The notes under the pieces: generated by a model | The model's input: only the letters and a program-made list of their open reading frames with translations | Database searches by the model: none | What the model was told of the DNA's origin: nothing | Translations under genes and position numbers: made by a program | Source of the DNA: JAXMAF01 sp046350555 | GTDB taxonomy: Bacteria > Planctomycetota > Phycisphaerae > Phycisphaerales > SM1A02 | Length of the DNA stretch: 64,000 bases | Direction: 5' to 3' | Assembly: GCA_046350555.1 (NCBI GenBank) | Contig: JAXMAF010000008.1 | Span: 124,001-188,000 of the forward strand | In this document: positions 34,189 through 43,823 of the stretch, piece by piece | Layout: each line of letters starts with the position of its first letter | How positions within the stretch are numbered: position 1 is the first letter of the stretch

Positions 34189-34363
34189 CTACAGCGCCCC
34201 TTGGCTCCGTCGCGAGACCGCTCGGAGTGGCTTTCCGCAAGGAAGAGCGCCGCGTTCAAGGCGCCGGTGGCTCCTCTGCGAGCCATCAAGCCTCGAACGC
34301 AAGCTCTGACGCAGCGGAAATGCCGCTCCGGACGGTCGCAGTAGGAGCCAAGGGGCGCTGTAG
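34189..34363 (+). mobile_element. 175-bp palindromic miniature element, second type
   Basis: The ends CTACAGCGCCCCTTGGCTCC (34189-34208) and its exact complement (34344-34363) form 20-bp inverted repeats. Pairing continues imperfectly inward (for example CTCGGAGTGGCTTTCCGC against CCGGAGCGGCATTTCCGC). It is unrelated in sequence to the 162-bp element and has no reading frame. It starts two bases after the IS1182 end. Confidence 0.78.
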
Positions 34364-34436
34364 CGCTAGATGCCGCAGTGCCGGGATCCTCCGGTGACGG
34401 CTGCGAACTCCGCTGTCCACTCTACGATTCACGCCG

Positions 34437-36077
34437 ATGCCGCGTACTTCCGCTTTCTCCTCGAACCGCCCGCCATCCCGGGCCACCCGAGCGCGACTTG
34501 CCATTGTGTTCGGCGACCAGCTCGATCTGGATTCTGCGCTCATTCGCTCGCTCGGACCCGCCGACACCGTCCTCATGATGGAAATGGCGACCGAATCGCG
34601 GCATGTCCCCAGCCATGTGCAGCGGACCGCCTTGTTCCTCTCGGCGATGCGCCACTTCTCCGCCGAGTTGGTTCGGCGGAACCTCCGCGTCCGCTACATG
34701 ACCCTCGACGATCCCGAGAACACCGGCGCATTCGAGACGGAAATCGCCCGCGCGGTCGCAGCGCTCAACCCATCCGAACTTGTGTGCACGCAACCCGGCG
34801 AATGGCGCGTGCTGGCCATGCTCCATCGCGTCCGCGACTCCACGGGAATCCCGTTGAGCATCCTGCCGGACGAGCATTTTCTCACCACCCCGGACGAGTT
34901 CGCCGAGTGGGCGAAGGGCTGAAGCACGCTCACGATGGAGTTCTTCTATCGCGAGCAGCGCCGCAAGACCGGTTACCTCATGGAGGGTACGGGCAAGAGC
35001 GCCAAGCCCGCGGGCGGAGTGTGGAACTTCGACAAGGAGAACCGGCTCCCGTTCGGAAGGCAAGGCCCCAGTCCGCGGCCACGCCCGCCGCTGCGGTTCA
35101 AGCCCGATGAAGCCACCCGCGCCGTCCTCGTGGCGATGCGGCGCGTGCTCCCCGACCTTCCGGGTGCCGCCGACTCCTTCGCCTGGCCCGTCACGCGTGA
35201 ACAGGCTCTCGCCGCGCTCGACGACTTCGTGACCCACCGCCTCGTCCGGTTCGGCCCCTTCGAGGATGCGATGTGGACCAGCGAGCCGACGCTCTACCAC
35301 TCCACGCTCTCCAGCTCGCTCAATCTCAAGCTGCTCAATCCGCGCGAATGCTGCGAGCGGGCCATCGCGGCGTATCGCGCCGGCAACGCACCGCTGCAAT
35401 CCGTCGAAGCGTTCGTGCGGCAGATTGTCGGCTGGCGCGAGTTCATCCGCGGCGTCTACTGGCTCGAAGGCCCCACATACGCCGATCGAAACGGGCTCGA
35501 TCAGCACGGAGAGCTGCCGCCCTTCTATTGGTCCGCCGACACCGACATGGCGTGCATGAAGTCCTGCATCGGCCAGGTGCTCGACAGCGGATTCGGCCAC
35601 CATATCCAGCGTCTGATGGTCACCGGCAACTTCGCACTCATCAGCGGCGTGCACCCACGGGCGGTCAGCGACTGGTACCTCGGGATGTTTGTCGACGGCG
35701 TGGACTGGGTCACGCTCCCCAACGCGCTGGGCATGGTCATGCACGCCGACCGGCGCAAGACCGCTGGCAAAGGCGTCACCGGTCTGGTGGGTACAAAGCC
35801 CTACGCGGCCAGCGGCAAGTACATCGAGCGGATGAGCAACCACTGCACGGGCTGCCGCTACGACCCCGCCGAACGCAGCGGACCATCGGCCTGCCCCGTC
35901 ACGGTCTTCTACTGGGACTTCCTGATCCGCACACGCGAACAGCTGGCCCCGAACCAGCGGATGGCGATGATCCTGAAGAACGTTGACCGCATGACCCCCG
36001 AAGCGCGCACCCAGATCACGATCGACGCGGACTTGTTGCGCAAGAAGCTCGGGATCACGATCAGGAAACGCGAGTGA
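34437..36077 (+). pseudogene. Photolyase-related FeS protein (PhrB-like) with in-frame UGA
   Basis: ATG 34437 to 36077 is one frame of 547 codons interrupted only by TGA at codon 162 (34920-34922), where relatives usually have Arg (CGA to TGA is one change). The first part, LAIVFGDQLD...ESRHVPSH, and the second, MEFFYREQRRKTGYLMEG, both match the deoxyribodipyrimidine photolyase-related family. The C-terminal half keeps VGWREFIRG and YWSADT. It also keeps GNFALISGV, HADRRKTAGKGVTG and the cluster-type Cys HCTGC and ACPV. The intact protein would repair UV (6-4) photoproducts using FAD, an Fe-S cluster and a lumazine antenna. Readthrough is possible but unproven. A second start at 34935 could give the C-terminal half alone. 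Confidence 0.85.
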
Positions 36078-36279
36078 CTTCGCCGCAGATGGCGCGGCAG
36101 CCGTTGTGCGAAGCGAACATCGACGGGCTGGAGATAGCCTGAGCACACGAACAGCCGCGGACGGACGTCCGGCAACGCTTGTCCGAGCACGCGAAGACAT
36201 GCACCGGGGTCCAACGGCCTTCCCCCTTCAGCTTCAACCAGACCCGCAGGGAGTGAGGCGTCCGACGAGAGTCGCGAAA

Positions 36280-36350
36280 GCGGGCGAGGAGGATCGAACT
36301 CCCGACATTCAGCTTGGGAAGCTGACGTTCTACCGCTGAACTACGCCCGC
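36280..36350 (-). tRNA. tRNA-Gly(CCC)
   Basis: On the minus strand GCGGGCG pairs with CGCCCGC as acceptor stem. The D arm (GTTC-AGCGGTA-GAAC), the anticodon stem TCAGC/GCTGA with loop TTCCCAA (anticodon CCC, complement of 36316-36318) and the T arm GGGAG-TTCGATC-CTCCT all form. No CCA is encoded. The accessory region ends on its 3' side. Bases 36078-36279 between it and the photolyase hold no recognisable gene, and 36351-36447 hold none either. Confidence 0.93.
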
Positions 36351-36447
36351 GAGGCGAGGCATCGTACGCCGGAGGGCGCGGCGGTTCATCCCGGGCTTCC
36401 ACCCATCCGCGGAGTGGTCGTGAACGGCCTTCCGCTCGTTCGCCCGC

Positions 36448-38484
36448 TCATCGGTGCGCGTCGCCGGAATGCACGGCGCCGGTTGCGAGAAGCTTGTCGA
36501 TCTCGCGCTCGAGGTCGATCGATCCGGGATGGCCGACCCATCGAATGATGCCGGCCTGGTCGATCAGGAACGCGGCTGGAACCGCCTTCACGGCGTAGCG
36601 CCGCGCCTGTTCGGACTGCCATGCGGTGGTCGAGCCGCCACAGAAGGTCTGGGTCACGGCGTCCCAGCCCTTGCGCTTCACGTGCGCCCGGATGATGTCG
36701 ATGGTGTTATCGATGCTCGCGCCGAGGATCACCACCTTGTCGCGCCAGTCGGTGCGCCGGCGAAGCACTTCGTTGTTGTGGGCCATCGGCTCCTGGCACG
36801 GCCCGCACCAACTGGCCCAGAAGTCGAGCAGGACCACCTTCCCGCGCAACGAGCCCAGCGAGAGCGTCGAGCCGTCGTCGAGCCGCGTCAGCGCGAGGCC
36901 CGGCGCCGGCCTTCCGACCGCCGGCGCGAGCTTGATCGTCCGGGTGTGCGCCGGCCCGTGCTCGCGATCGAGGACGAGTTCGTCCGTCCATTGATCGTCG
37001 AGGAAGACCTGCAACGACGCCTTGTCCCCGGTGGGGAGGCCCGCAAGATCGACGGCGCCCGCCGCGGCGAGAGCGCCTTCGAAGACCGTCACCTGCGTGT
37101 CGAATTCGGGCAGGCGTCCGGCGATGCGCACGCGTCCCGACTGTCCGGCGCCATCAGCGCCGACGACCCGGAGCCGAAGGCTCTGATCGCCCTTCAGCAA
37201 CTGCTCGCGGGCCAGCTTCTCGTCCCACGTGCGCAGCTTGAACTCCGCGGACGCGGCGGACGACGGCGAGAGGACCACCATGCGGTTTCGTCTCGAGAGC
37301 ACGGCTCGCCCGGGCGCGTCCGAGCCACCGCCCTGATCGCTCCCAAGGGCCATGGCATCCAGGCGCAGCAGTCCCGGTGGCAGGTCCGCGACGGTCCAGT
37401 CGGCGCGCGCCGATTCCGTCTCCACCGACCCGATCACGAAGCTCCACTGGGCGTCCTCGAGAGCCAGCGTCTGGTCCACGCGACAGGCGACATACTCGTG
37501 CGGCCACTGCTCGTCCGGCGCGACGTGGACGGCAAGCTCGCACGGCTTGGGCAGTTCGACGACGACCTCGCCGTGTGCGGCCGAGAAGGGGCCGAACCGG
37601 GCGGCGCGCAGGAATCCCGGCTGGTCCACCAGCAGCCAGATGTCCGTCGCATTCGACGGCGCCGCGATCGTCCACGTGACCCGCCGCGGATCGTCGACCG
37701 GCCCCGTCCGCTTCGCCGCCGCGAGGGTGAAGCGTGCGTCGGGGGTCGCGGCCGCCACGGCACGCTGCTGCACGTTGCGCAGCCATGCGGCGACCGTGCA
37801 CTCCTCGGTATACACCGTCGGGACCAGATCCGCTGGAATCGCTGCGCCTTCCGGGGCGACGAGGGTGACGCGCAGCTCGCTCGAGCGCGGCGCAAAGAGT
37901 TCGCGCGTCACGGGTGCGCCGGTCCCGCCGGTCGCCGGCAGTTCGATCGTCTCGGCCATCCATCCGAAGGGGCCGCGCAGGAAGAGTCGCTGCGGTCCGG
38001 TCGCCGGTGCGTCCGAGGCTGCGTCCTTGCCATTCTCGCGACGGATCACGGCCCAGCCATCGGCGCCCGAAGCGATCCAACGCTGCGAGACGGGAAGCGA
38101 GCGCGTCCCGTCGACCAGGAAGAGCTCGCAGGGAAGCTGAGCTCCATTCCCGTCGGCGACGCGCACGCGCAGGAGCGTGTCTGGCGCTGGCGTCCCCCGG
38201 TCGGTCGCGGCCGATGGCGCCGCGGGCTGCGCTGCGGCGTCCTGTGTCAGTGCGCCAAGGGCGTTGGGCGACGCTCCGCCGGGCGCGCACATCGCCGCGG
38301 CGGCGCCAAGCCAGAGGGCGGCTGCGGGCGTCGTTCGCGCGCCGCGCACGATCCGGCACGTGGCGACCGTTCGCGCTCCGCGCGAGCGATGTCGCGGCGC
38401 GACGAAGGGCAAGCACGATTCGTGCTCGTGTCGGTCCTGGGAAGGGCGACGAGCGGCGCTGACGGTCGCGAGATGGCAAGGCAT
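36448..38484 (-). CDS. Large TlpA/ResA-like thioredoxin protein
   Basis: Up to 678 residues, exported. A hydrophobic stretch with TTPAAALWLGAAAAMCAPG (about 50-70) is the likely signal region, so the true start may be downstream of ATG 38484. About 450 residues follow that look like beta-rich carboxypeptidase-regulatory-type repeats and give no family match by eye. The last 170 residues are a TlpA-like thioredoxin fold: VGRPAPGLALTRLDDG, then KVVLLDFWASWCGPCQEP with catalytic C560 and C563, and KAVPAAFLID with the cis-Pro. It would act in the periplasm as a thiol-disulfide reductase. It is divergent from the DUF1592 gene with 56 bases between the starts. Confidence 0.82.
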   Translation of the reverse strand: MPCHLATVSAARRPSQDRHEHESCLPFVAPRHRSRGARTVATCRIVRGARTTPAAALWLGAAAAMCAPGGASPNALGALTQDAAAQPAAPSAATDRGTPAPDTLLRVRVADGNGAQLPCELFLVDGTRSLPVSQRWIASGADGWAVIRRENGKDAASDAPATGPQRLFLRGPFGWMAETIELPATGGTGAPVTRELFAPRSSELRVTLVAPEGAAIPADLVPTVYTEECTVAAWLRNVQQRAVAAATPDARFTLAAAKRTGPVDDPRRVTWTIAAPSNATDIWLLVDQPGFLRAARFGPFSAAHGEVVVELPKPCELAVHVAPDEQWPHEYVACRVDQTLALEDAQWSFVIGSVETESARADWTVADLPPGLLRLDAMALGSDQGGGSDAPGRAVLSRRNRMVVLSPSSAASAEFKLRTWDEKLAREQLLKGDQSLRLRVVGADGAGQSGRVRIAGRLPEFDTQVTVFEGALAAAGAVDLAGLPTGDKASLQVFLDDQWTDELVLDREHGPAHTRTIKLAPAVGRPAPGLALTRLDDGSTLSLGSLRGKVVLLDFWASWCGPCQEPMAHNNEVLRRRTDWRDKVVILGASIDNTIDIIRAHVKRKGWDAVTQTFCGGSTTAWQSEQARRYAVKAVPAAFLIDQAGIIRWVGHPGSIDLEREIDKLLATGAVHSGDAHR

Positions 38485-38540
38485 GGCCGGATTGTTGCCG
38501 CATCGGCCGGTCGCCGCGACGCTATTGTCGAACGACGTCC

Positions 38541-41132
38541 ATGACGCGTTGGCCGCTCACGCTCGCTTGGGTTGGAATGGCCGTGGCGCTGCCGCTTGCG
38601 GCGATGGCCATCGCATCGGTCTCGCGGGCGATGGAGGATCGCGATCCGGCGACTGACGCGGATTCCGGTGGATCCGAACACCTTCGACCCCTTGCGTACG
38701 CCGGCATCTCGGGGCCGGATCGGTTCGCGTGGGAGGCGCGGATCGCTTGGCGTGCGCAGAAGGACGAACGGCCGGAGGGCGCGCCTCCGGTCGGCGCGTT
38801 GGCCGATTTCGTCGACGCCTGGTGCATCGATTGCCACGCCGGCGATCGTCCGAAGGGCGATCTGGACCTCCGCGCCGCGATGGCGCCGGGCGAGCCCGAT
38901 CCGACGCTCCTGATCGCCATCCGCAAGCGACTGGTCGATCGCGACATGCCGCCGCGCGAGCCACGACCGGACGAGTCGTCGTACGCCGGCGCGGTCGGCG
39001 TCGTCGACGCAATGCTCTCGGCCGCGCGCCGCGCCGGGCGGCTTCACGAGGCGCGGCCGGGTTGGTCCGCCGGCGGCACCGGTGAGCGCAATCCGATGTC
39101 CCCGAGGCGACTCAGCCGAGCCGAGTATGCGAACACGGTGCGCGACCTGGTCGGCGTCGGCGTGGACGCCGAGACGATGCTCCCCGCCGACGAGATCGCC
39201 GATGGCTTCGACAACCAGGCGGGGCTGACGATCGCGCCGCTGCTCGTCGAGAAGTACATGGACGCCGCCGAGACGATCGCCGCCGAGGCCGTCGCCGACC
39301 TGGACGAGCCACCGCCGGTCGAGGTTCGGCGCGGCGCGGAGACCATGCGCGGCGTCGGTGGTGCGCGGCGCGATGGCAAGCGATGGGCCATCTACTCGGA
39401 GGGCGGCGTCGTGGCCGACTTCGACGCGCCGCGCCGTGGGCAGTACCTCGTGAGCGCCGAGGTCGCGGGGCAGCAGGCCGGGCCCGAACCGGTGCGCATG
39501 GCGCTGCGCCGGGCCACGACCGAGCTTCGGACATTCGAGATCCACGGCAACCGCACCGTGCAGCGGATCGAGGTCCGGGCCGCGCTCGAGGAGGGCCGTC
39601 ACACGCTCGGTGTGGCGTTCCTCAACGACTACTACAAGCCCGACGATCCCGACCCGGCGCAGCGCGACCGCAACGCGTTCGTCGTATCGCTGGCGCTTCG
39701 CGGTCCGCTCGATCATGCCGTTCCGACGGCGGTGCAGCGCGACCTCGCGGCGCGCACCGCCGCGCTGCCGGAGGCGGAGCGGCTGCGCGGCCAGGCGGCA
39801 ATCCTCGCGTCGCGCGCGTGGCGCCGGCCGGTCGCCGACCCGGAGGTCGACGAGCTGCTTCATGTCGCCGACGCCGCGGCGGGCACGGACGCCGGGCCCT
39901 CGCGGCGACTCCGCGCACTGGTCGCGACGCTGCTGGTGAGCCCGCGCTTCCTGCTGCGCGCGGAGCAGCTCGATGGTGCGTTGGCGGTGGGGGCGACCGA
40001 TCGGCGCGACGCGCCCGATGCTCCGATCGGTGCATCGGCGGATGGCGAGGCCGACGCCGGCAAGCACCTCGGGCCGTCGCCGAACCTGGCCCCATGGCGG
40101 CTGGCGAGCTCGATGTCGTACTTCCTCTGGTCGACAATGCCCGACGAGACGCTCTTCGCGGCGGCGGCCGACGGCTCGCTTGACACGCCCGACGGTCGTC
40201 GCCGGCAGGTCCGGCGGATGCTCGACGACGCGCGCTCGCTCGCGCTGGCGGAGGATTTCGCCACACAGTGGCTCCAGATCCGCTCGCTCGCGATGAGGGC
40301 GCCGGACCGCTTGCGATTCCCCGGCGTGGACGCCTCGCTCGTCGAGGCGATGCGCGACGAGACCGTGCTTTTCTTCGACGCGGTCGTGCGCGAGCGGCGC
40401 CCCGTGTGGGACCTGCTGCGCGCCGACGACACGTTCCTCAACCAGGCGCTCGCCGAGCACTATGGCGTCCCGGGCATCCACGGTCCGCAGCTTCGGCGCG
40501 TCTCGCTCGGTGCGCTGCGCGGACCATCCCGGCGTCCCCCGTCGACGGGCGTCCCCAGCGACCTGGGCATCCTGCGACATGCGAGCATCCTGCTCGCGAC
40601 CAGCAATCCGACGCGCACGTCGCCCGTCAAGCGCGGCAAGTGGGTGCTCGAGGCGATCCTCGACGACCCGCCGGCGCCGCCTCCGCCGGGTGTTCCGGCG
40701 CTGCCCGGCGACGGTGCGCATCGCCCGGACGAATCGCTGCGCGCGATGCTCGAGCGCCACCGCGCCGAGCCGGGCTGCGCGGCGTGCCATCGACGCATGG
40801 ACGCCCTCGGATTCGCCTTGGAACCGTTCGACGCCGTCGGCCGGCTGCGCAGCGACGATGACGGCGCCCCGATCGACTCGAGCGCCGAGCTTCCCGATGG
40901 ACGCCGGGTCGATGGACCGCGCGGCTTGCGCGACGTGCTCGTCCAGGGCGACGCGTTCCTGCGCTCCCTCGCGCGGCACATGCTCGTGTATGCGCGCGGG
41001 CGCGGGGTCGACGAGCGCGACGACGAGACCGTGGCCGAGCTCGTGGCGGCGCTTCGCGAAGAGCCGACGATCGAGCGGCTCGCCGTCGAGATCGTCGAGC
41101 GGGAGCTGGCGCGAGGTACGATGTACCCATGA
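38541..41132 (+). CDS. Planctomycetal DUF1587/1592/1588/1585/1595 multidomain protein with CxxCH
   Basis: An 863-residue exported protein with an N-terminal hydrophobic helix (5-25). CIDCH (C95-C98-H99) is a c-type heme-binding motif of the PSCyt1 sort, and a second CAACH lies at 746-750. Domains in order: DUF1587 (RLSRAEYANTVRDLVGV), a carbohydrate-binding-like beta region, DUF1595 (ILASRAWRRPVADPEVDELL), DUF1592 (SSMSYFLWSTMPDETL), DUF1588 (ILRHASILLATSNPTRTSPV) and DUF1585 (C-terminal). This full set is almost confined to Planctomycetota. Function unknown, perhaps periplasmic oxidation of a polymer or sulfated glycan. It overlaps the next gene by ATGA, and the two always travel together, so they probably form a complex. 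Confidence 0.9.
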   Translation: MTRWPLTLAWVGMAVALPLAAMAIASVSRAMEDRDPATDADSGGSEHLRPLAYAGISGPDRFAWEARIAWRAQKDERPEGAPPVGALADFVDAWCIDCHAGDRPKGDLDLRAAMAPGEPDPTLLIAIRKRLVDRDMPPREPRPDESSYAGAVGVVDAMLSAARRAGRLHEARPGWSAGGTGERNPMSPRRLSRAEYANTVRDLVGVGVDAETMLPADEIADGFDNQAGLTIAPLLVEKYMDAAETIAAEAVADLDEPPPVEVRRGAETMRGVGGARRDGKRWAIYSEGGVVADFDAPRRGQYLVSAEVAGQQAGPEPVRMALRRATTELRTFEIHGNRTVQRIEVRAALEEGRHTLGVAFLNDYYKPDDPDPAQRDRNAFVVSLALRGPLDHAVPTAVQRDLAARTAALPEAERLRGQAAILASRAWRRPVADPEVDELLHVADAAAGTDAGPSRRLRALVATLLVSPRFLLRAEQLDGALAVGATDRRDAPDAPIGASADGEADAGKHLGPSPNLAPWRLASSMSYFLWSTMPDETLFAAAADGSLDTPDGRRRQVRRMLDDARSLALAEDFATQWLQIRSLAMRAPDRLRFPGVDASLVEAMRDETVLFFDAVVRERRPVWDLLRADDTFLNQALAEHYGVPGIHGPQLRRVSLGALRGPSRRPPSTGVPSDLGILRHASILLATSNPTRTSPVKRGKWVLEAILDDPPAPPPPGVPALPGDGAHRPDESLRAMLERHRAEPGCAACHRRMDALGFALEPFDAVGRLRSDDDGAPIDSSAELPDGRRVDGPRGLRDVLVQGDAFLRSLARHMLVYARGRGVDERDDETVAELVAALREEPTIERLAVEIVERELARGTMYP

Positions 41133-42676
41133 CCGCGCACGATCCATGCCCGAGGCGCCCGGTGGATGCGGCGACGATGGACGAGGCGCCGCGGCGGGCG
41201 TCGTCGCCGCGCTCGAGGCGAACGGTCCTGCGCGGCCTCGGCGCGGCGATGGCGCTTCCGTGGCTGGAGTCGATGGTCCCCGATCGCATCGTCCTGGCCG
41301 GGCGCCGTTCGTTCGCCGGCGTGGCGACCGATGTGGCGGTCGGCGTCGGAAGCGCCGGTGCGTCCCCGTTGCGCTGCGCATTCGTCTTCATTCCAAACGG
41401 CGTCGATCCGGCCGCCTGGCTCCCGGCGCCGGGTGCCGAGGCCGGCGAACTGCCATCGTCGCTCGAGCCGTTGGCCGCGCGGCGCGGCCGCTTCTCGTTG
41501 CTCCAGGGCCTGGCCCACCGCAACGCGCAGGCGCTCGGCGACGGGCCCGGCGACCACGCGAGGTCGGCGGCGTGCTTCCTGACCGGAGCGCATCCGACGA
41601 AGACCGCAGGCAGCGACATCGCCGCCGGCGTCTCGATCGATCAGGTGCTTGCGCGGCGGATCGGAGCGTGCACTGCGCTCCCCTCGCTGGAACTGGGCTG
41701 CGAACCCGCGCTCCAGTCGGGCAATTGCGACTCGGGCTACTCGTGCGCGTACAGCGCCAACATCTCCTGGCGCACCCCCGGCCAGCCGATGCTGAAGGAG
41801 ATCTCGCCACGGGCCGTCTTCGAGCGGCTCTTCGCCGTCGGACCCGCGCACGAGAGCGCCGAGGCGCTGGGGCGGCGGCTGGCCGCGAGGCGCTCGATCC
41901 TCGACTACGCGCGCTCCGACGCCTTGCGCCTGCGCGAGCGACTTGGGACGGCGGATCGAGGCCGGCTCGAGGAGTACCTCGACGGCCTCCGGGCGCTCGA
42001 GCGCCGCATCGAGTCGATCGAACGCGCGCGGGGAGGCGGCGCGGACGACGCGCGCCCTGCCGCTGCGGCGCGTCCTTCCGCCATCGCCTCCATCCCGTCG
42101 GCGTCGCACCACGATCACGACGCGCCCGAGCTCGATGCCGCGGCGATGCGCACCCCGCCGGGCGTGCCGGAGGACTATCGCGAGCACGTGCGTCTCATGA
42201 ACGACCTGCTCGTGCTCGCGTTCAAGGCGGACCGCACGCGCGTGGCGAGCTTCATGCTCGCCAACGAGGGATCCAACCGCTCGTTCCCCTTCCTCGGTGT
42301 CGCCGAAGGACATCACCATCTCTCGCACCACGGTGGCGACGCATCGATGATCGAGAAGGTGCGCCGCATCAACCGCTTCCAGTGCGAGCTCTTCGCCGAT
42401 CTCCTGGCGAAGCTCGACGGCTGCCGCGAGGGCGATGGCACGCTGCTGGATCGCTCGATGGTCGTCTTCGGCAGCGCGATCGCCGATGGCAACAGGCACA
42501 ACCACGACGATCTGCCGGTGATCCTCGCGGGTGGCGGCGCAGGCACGCTCTCGCCGGGGCGGAACATCCGGACGGCCGCGGGCACGCCCATGTGCAACCT
42601 CTTCGTGTCGATGCTCCGGCGCGCCGGCCTCGATGGATCGTTCGGCGACTCGACCGGAGAGATCGCGGGAATCTGA
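41129..42676 (+). CDS. DUF1552 protein with Tat signal
   Basis: A 515-residue protein of the planctomycetal DUF1552 family. The N-terminus carries a twin-arginine signal (SRRTVLRGL, R30-R31, followed by a hydrophobic stretch), so it is exported folded, probably with a cofactor. FVFIPNGVDP and the HARSAACFLTGAHP and GVSIDQVLA blocks are typical. Later GHHHLSHHGGD and GSAIADGNRHNHDDLPV resemble alkaline phosphatase-like metal sites of the DUF1501/DUF1552 group. A low-complexity Ala/Ser insertion lies near 305-325. The start overlaps the DUF1592 gene by 4 bases. Function unknown. Confidence 0.88.
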   Translation: MTAHDPCPRRPVDAATMDEAPRRASSPRSRRTVLRGLGAAMALPWLESMVPDRIVLAGRRSFAGVATDVAVGVGSAGASPLRCAFVFIPNGVDPAAWLPAPGAEAGELPSSLEPLAARRGRFSLLQGLAHRNAQALGDGPGDHARSAACFLTGAHPTKTAGSDIAAGVSIDQVLARRIGACTALPSLELGCEPALQSGNCDSGYSCAYSANISWRTPGQPMLKEISPRAVFERLFAVGPAHESAEALGRRLAARRSILDYARSDALRLRERLGTADRGRLEEYLDGLRALERRIESIERARGGGADDARPAAAARPSAIASIPSASHHDHDAPELDAAAMRTPPGVPEDYREHVRLMNDLLVLAFKADRTRVASFMLANEGSNRSFPFLGVAEGHHHLSHHGGDASMIEKVRRINRFQCELFADLLAKLDGCREGDGTLLDRSMVVFGSAIADGNRHNHDDLPVILAGGGAGTLSPGRNIRTAAGTPMCNLFVSMLRRAGLDGSFGDSTGEIAGI

Positions 42677-42758
42677 CGGGGGCGGTCGCAGAGAGGCGAC
42701 GGCGGCGATGTGGCGATCGCCACGCGTGAACCGACGTGCCGCGAATTACACTCTGCGC

Positions 42759-43709
42759 ATGCCCTCCGCCGCGAAGATCTCGCCTGCCGCGATGCTCAAG
42801 ATCGACCGCTTCCTCGACCGGGCGTGCCTGGTGCATCCCGGTCGCCGGTTCCGCCTCGCGAGCCACGATCCCGGCGCCGTCGGAAGGGGTCCGCTTCGAT
42901 CGCTGGGCGCCGCGAAGCCGGGGGACACCTTGAAGGGTCAGGCGCAGCGCTTCCTTCGGCGCAACCTCGACGAGCTCGCCGAGGCGCAGGAGCTGCTGTG
43001 GGCCAACGACAGCCGATCGCTGCTCGTCGTGTTGCAGGCGATGGACGCGGCGGGCAAGGACGGCACGATCAAGCACGTGATGTCGGGGGTGAATCCGACC
43101 GGCTGCCGCGTGGTGAGCTTCAAGGCGCCGAACAAGGAGGAACTCGACCACAACTGGCTTTGGCGCATCTGGCGCAACGTGCCCGAGCGCGGCCAGATCT
43201 GCATCTTCAACCGCTCCCACTACGAGGATGTCCTCGTGGTGCGCGTCCACCCCGAGCTGCTCGACCGTTCAGGGCTTCCGCCCGGCCGGCGCGGCAAGGA
43301 GTTCTGGCAGGAGCGCTGCGAGGACATCAACGCGTTCGAGCGCCACCTGGCCCGCAACGGCACGACCATCGTGAAGATCTTCCTGAACGTCTCGAAGGGG
43401 GAACAGAAGCGGCGATTCATCGCCCGCCTCGACGAGCCGGACAAGAACTGGAAGTTCTCGGCCGGCGACGTCGTCGAGCGCGTCCACTGGGACGCCTACA
43501 TGGCGGCGTACGAGAAGGCGATGGGCGCCACGAGCACGTCCTGGGCGCCGTGGTTCGTGGTGCCCGCCGACCACAAGTGGATCACGCGCGTCCTGGTCGG
43601 CCGGATCATCACCCGCGCCATCGCGTCGATGAAGCTCGAGCCGCCTCGCGTCTCGAGCGCCCAGCGGGAACTGCTCCTCGCGGCCCGGCGTCAACTCGCC
43701 CGTGAATGA
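42759..43709 (+). CDS. ppk2: Polyphosphate kinase 2 (PPK2)
   Basis: A 316-residue PPK2-family kinase, which transfers phosphate between polyphosphate and nucleoside di- or monophosphates. The Walker A-like motif MDAAGKDGTIKHVMSG (near 95-110) is intact, NPTGCRVVSFKAP follows, and FNRSHYEDVLVVRVHPE holds the Walker B Asp. The lid region with RHLARNGTTIVKIFLNVSK and SAGDVVERVHWDAY is present. ATG 42759 is used because the frame upstream is in the previous gene's tail. TTACACT at 42746-42752 could be a -10 box. The enzyme may supply GTP or ATP from polyphosphate under stress. The class (I or III) was not determined. Confidence 0.92.
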   Translation: MPSAAKISPAAMLKIDRFLDRACLVHPGRRFRLASHDPGAVGRGPLRSLGAAKPGDTLKGQAQRFLRRNLDELAEAQELLWANDSRSLLVVLQAMDAAGKDGTIKHVMSGVNPTGCRVVSFKAPNKEELDHNWLWRIWRNVPERGQICIFNRSHYEDVLVVRVHPELLDRSGLPPGRRGKEFWQERCEDINAFERHLARNGTTIVKIFLNVSKGEQKRRFIARLDEPDKNWKFSAGDVVERVHWDAYMAAYEKAMGATSTSWAPWFVVPADHKWITRVLVGRIITRAIASMKLEPPRVSSAQRELLLAARRQLARE

Positions 43710-43823
43710 CCGTCGCCACCGGGACCCGTCGCTACAATCCGCCCTTCACCGCGGACCGTCCCGGCCGTCGCGACCGAAATCGGAGACGCCGGACCAACCA
43801 CCCCTCGATTCGCCCCTTCGTTC

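Noticed and set aside
36078..36279. Integrase fragment next to the tRNA on the minus strand
   Set aside because: No tyrosine-recombinase R-H-R-Y pattern could be found in any frame.
36280..36350. Attachment-site duplication of the tRNA-Gly 3' end at the left side of the accessory region
   Set aside because: No matching partial copy of the tRNA end was found by eye near 24.5-25.5 kb or in the palindromic elements.
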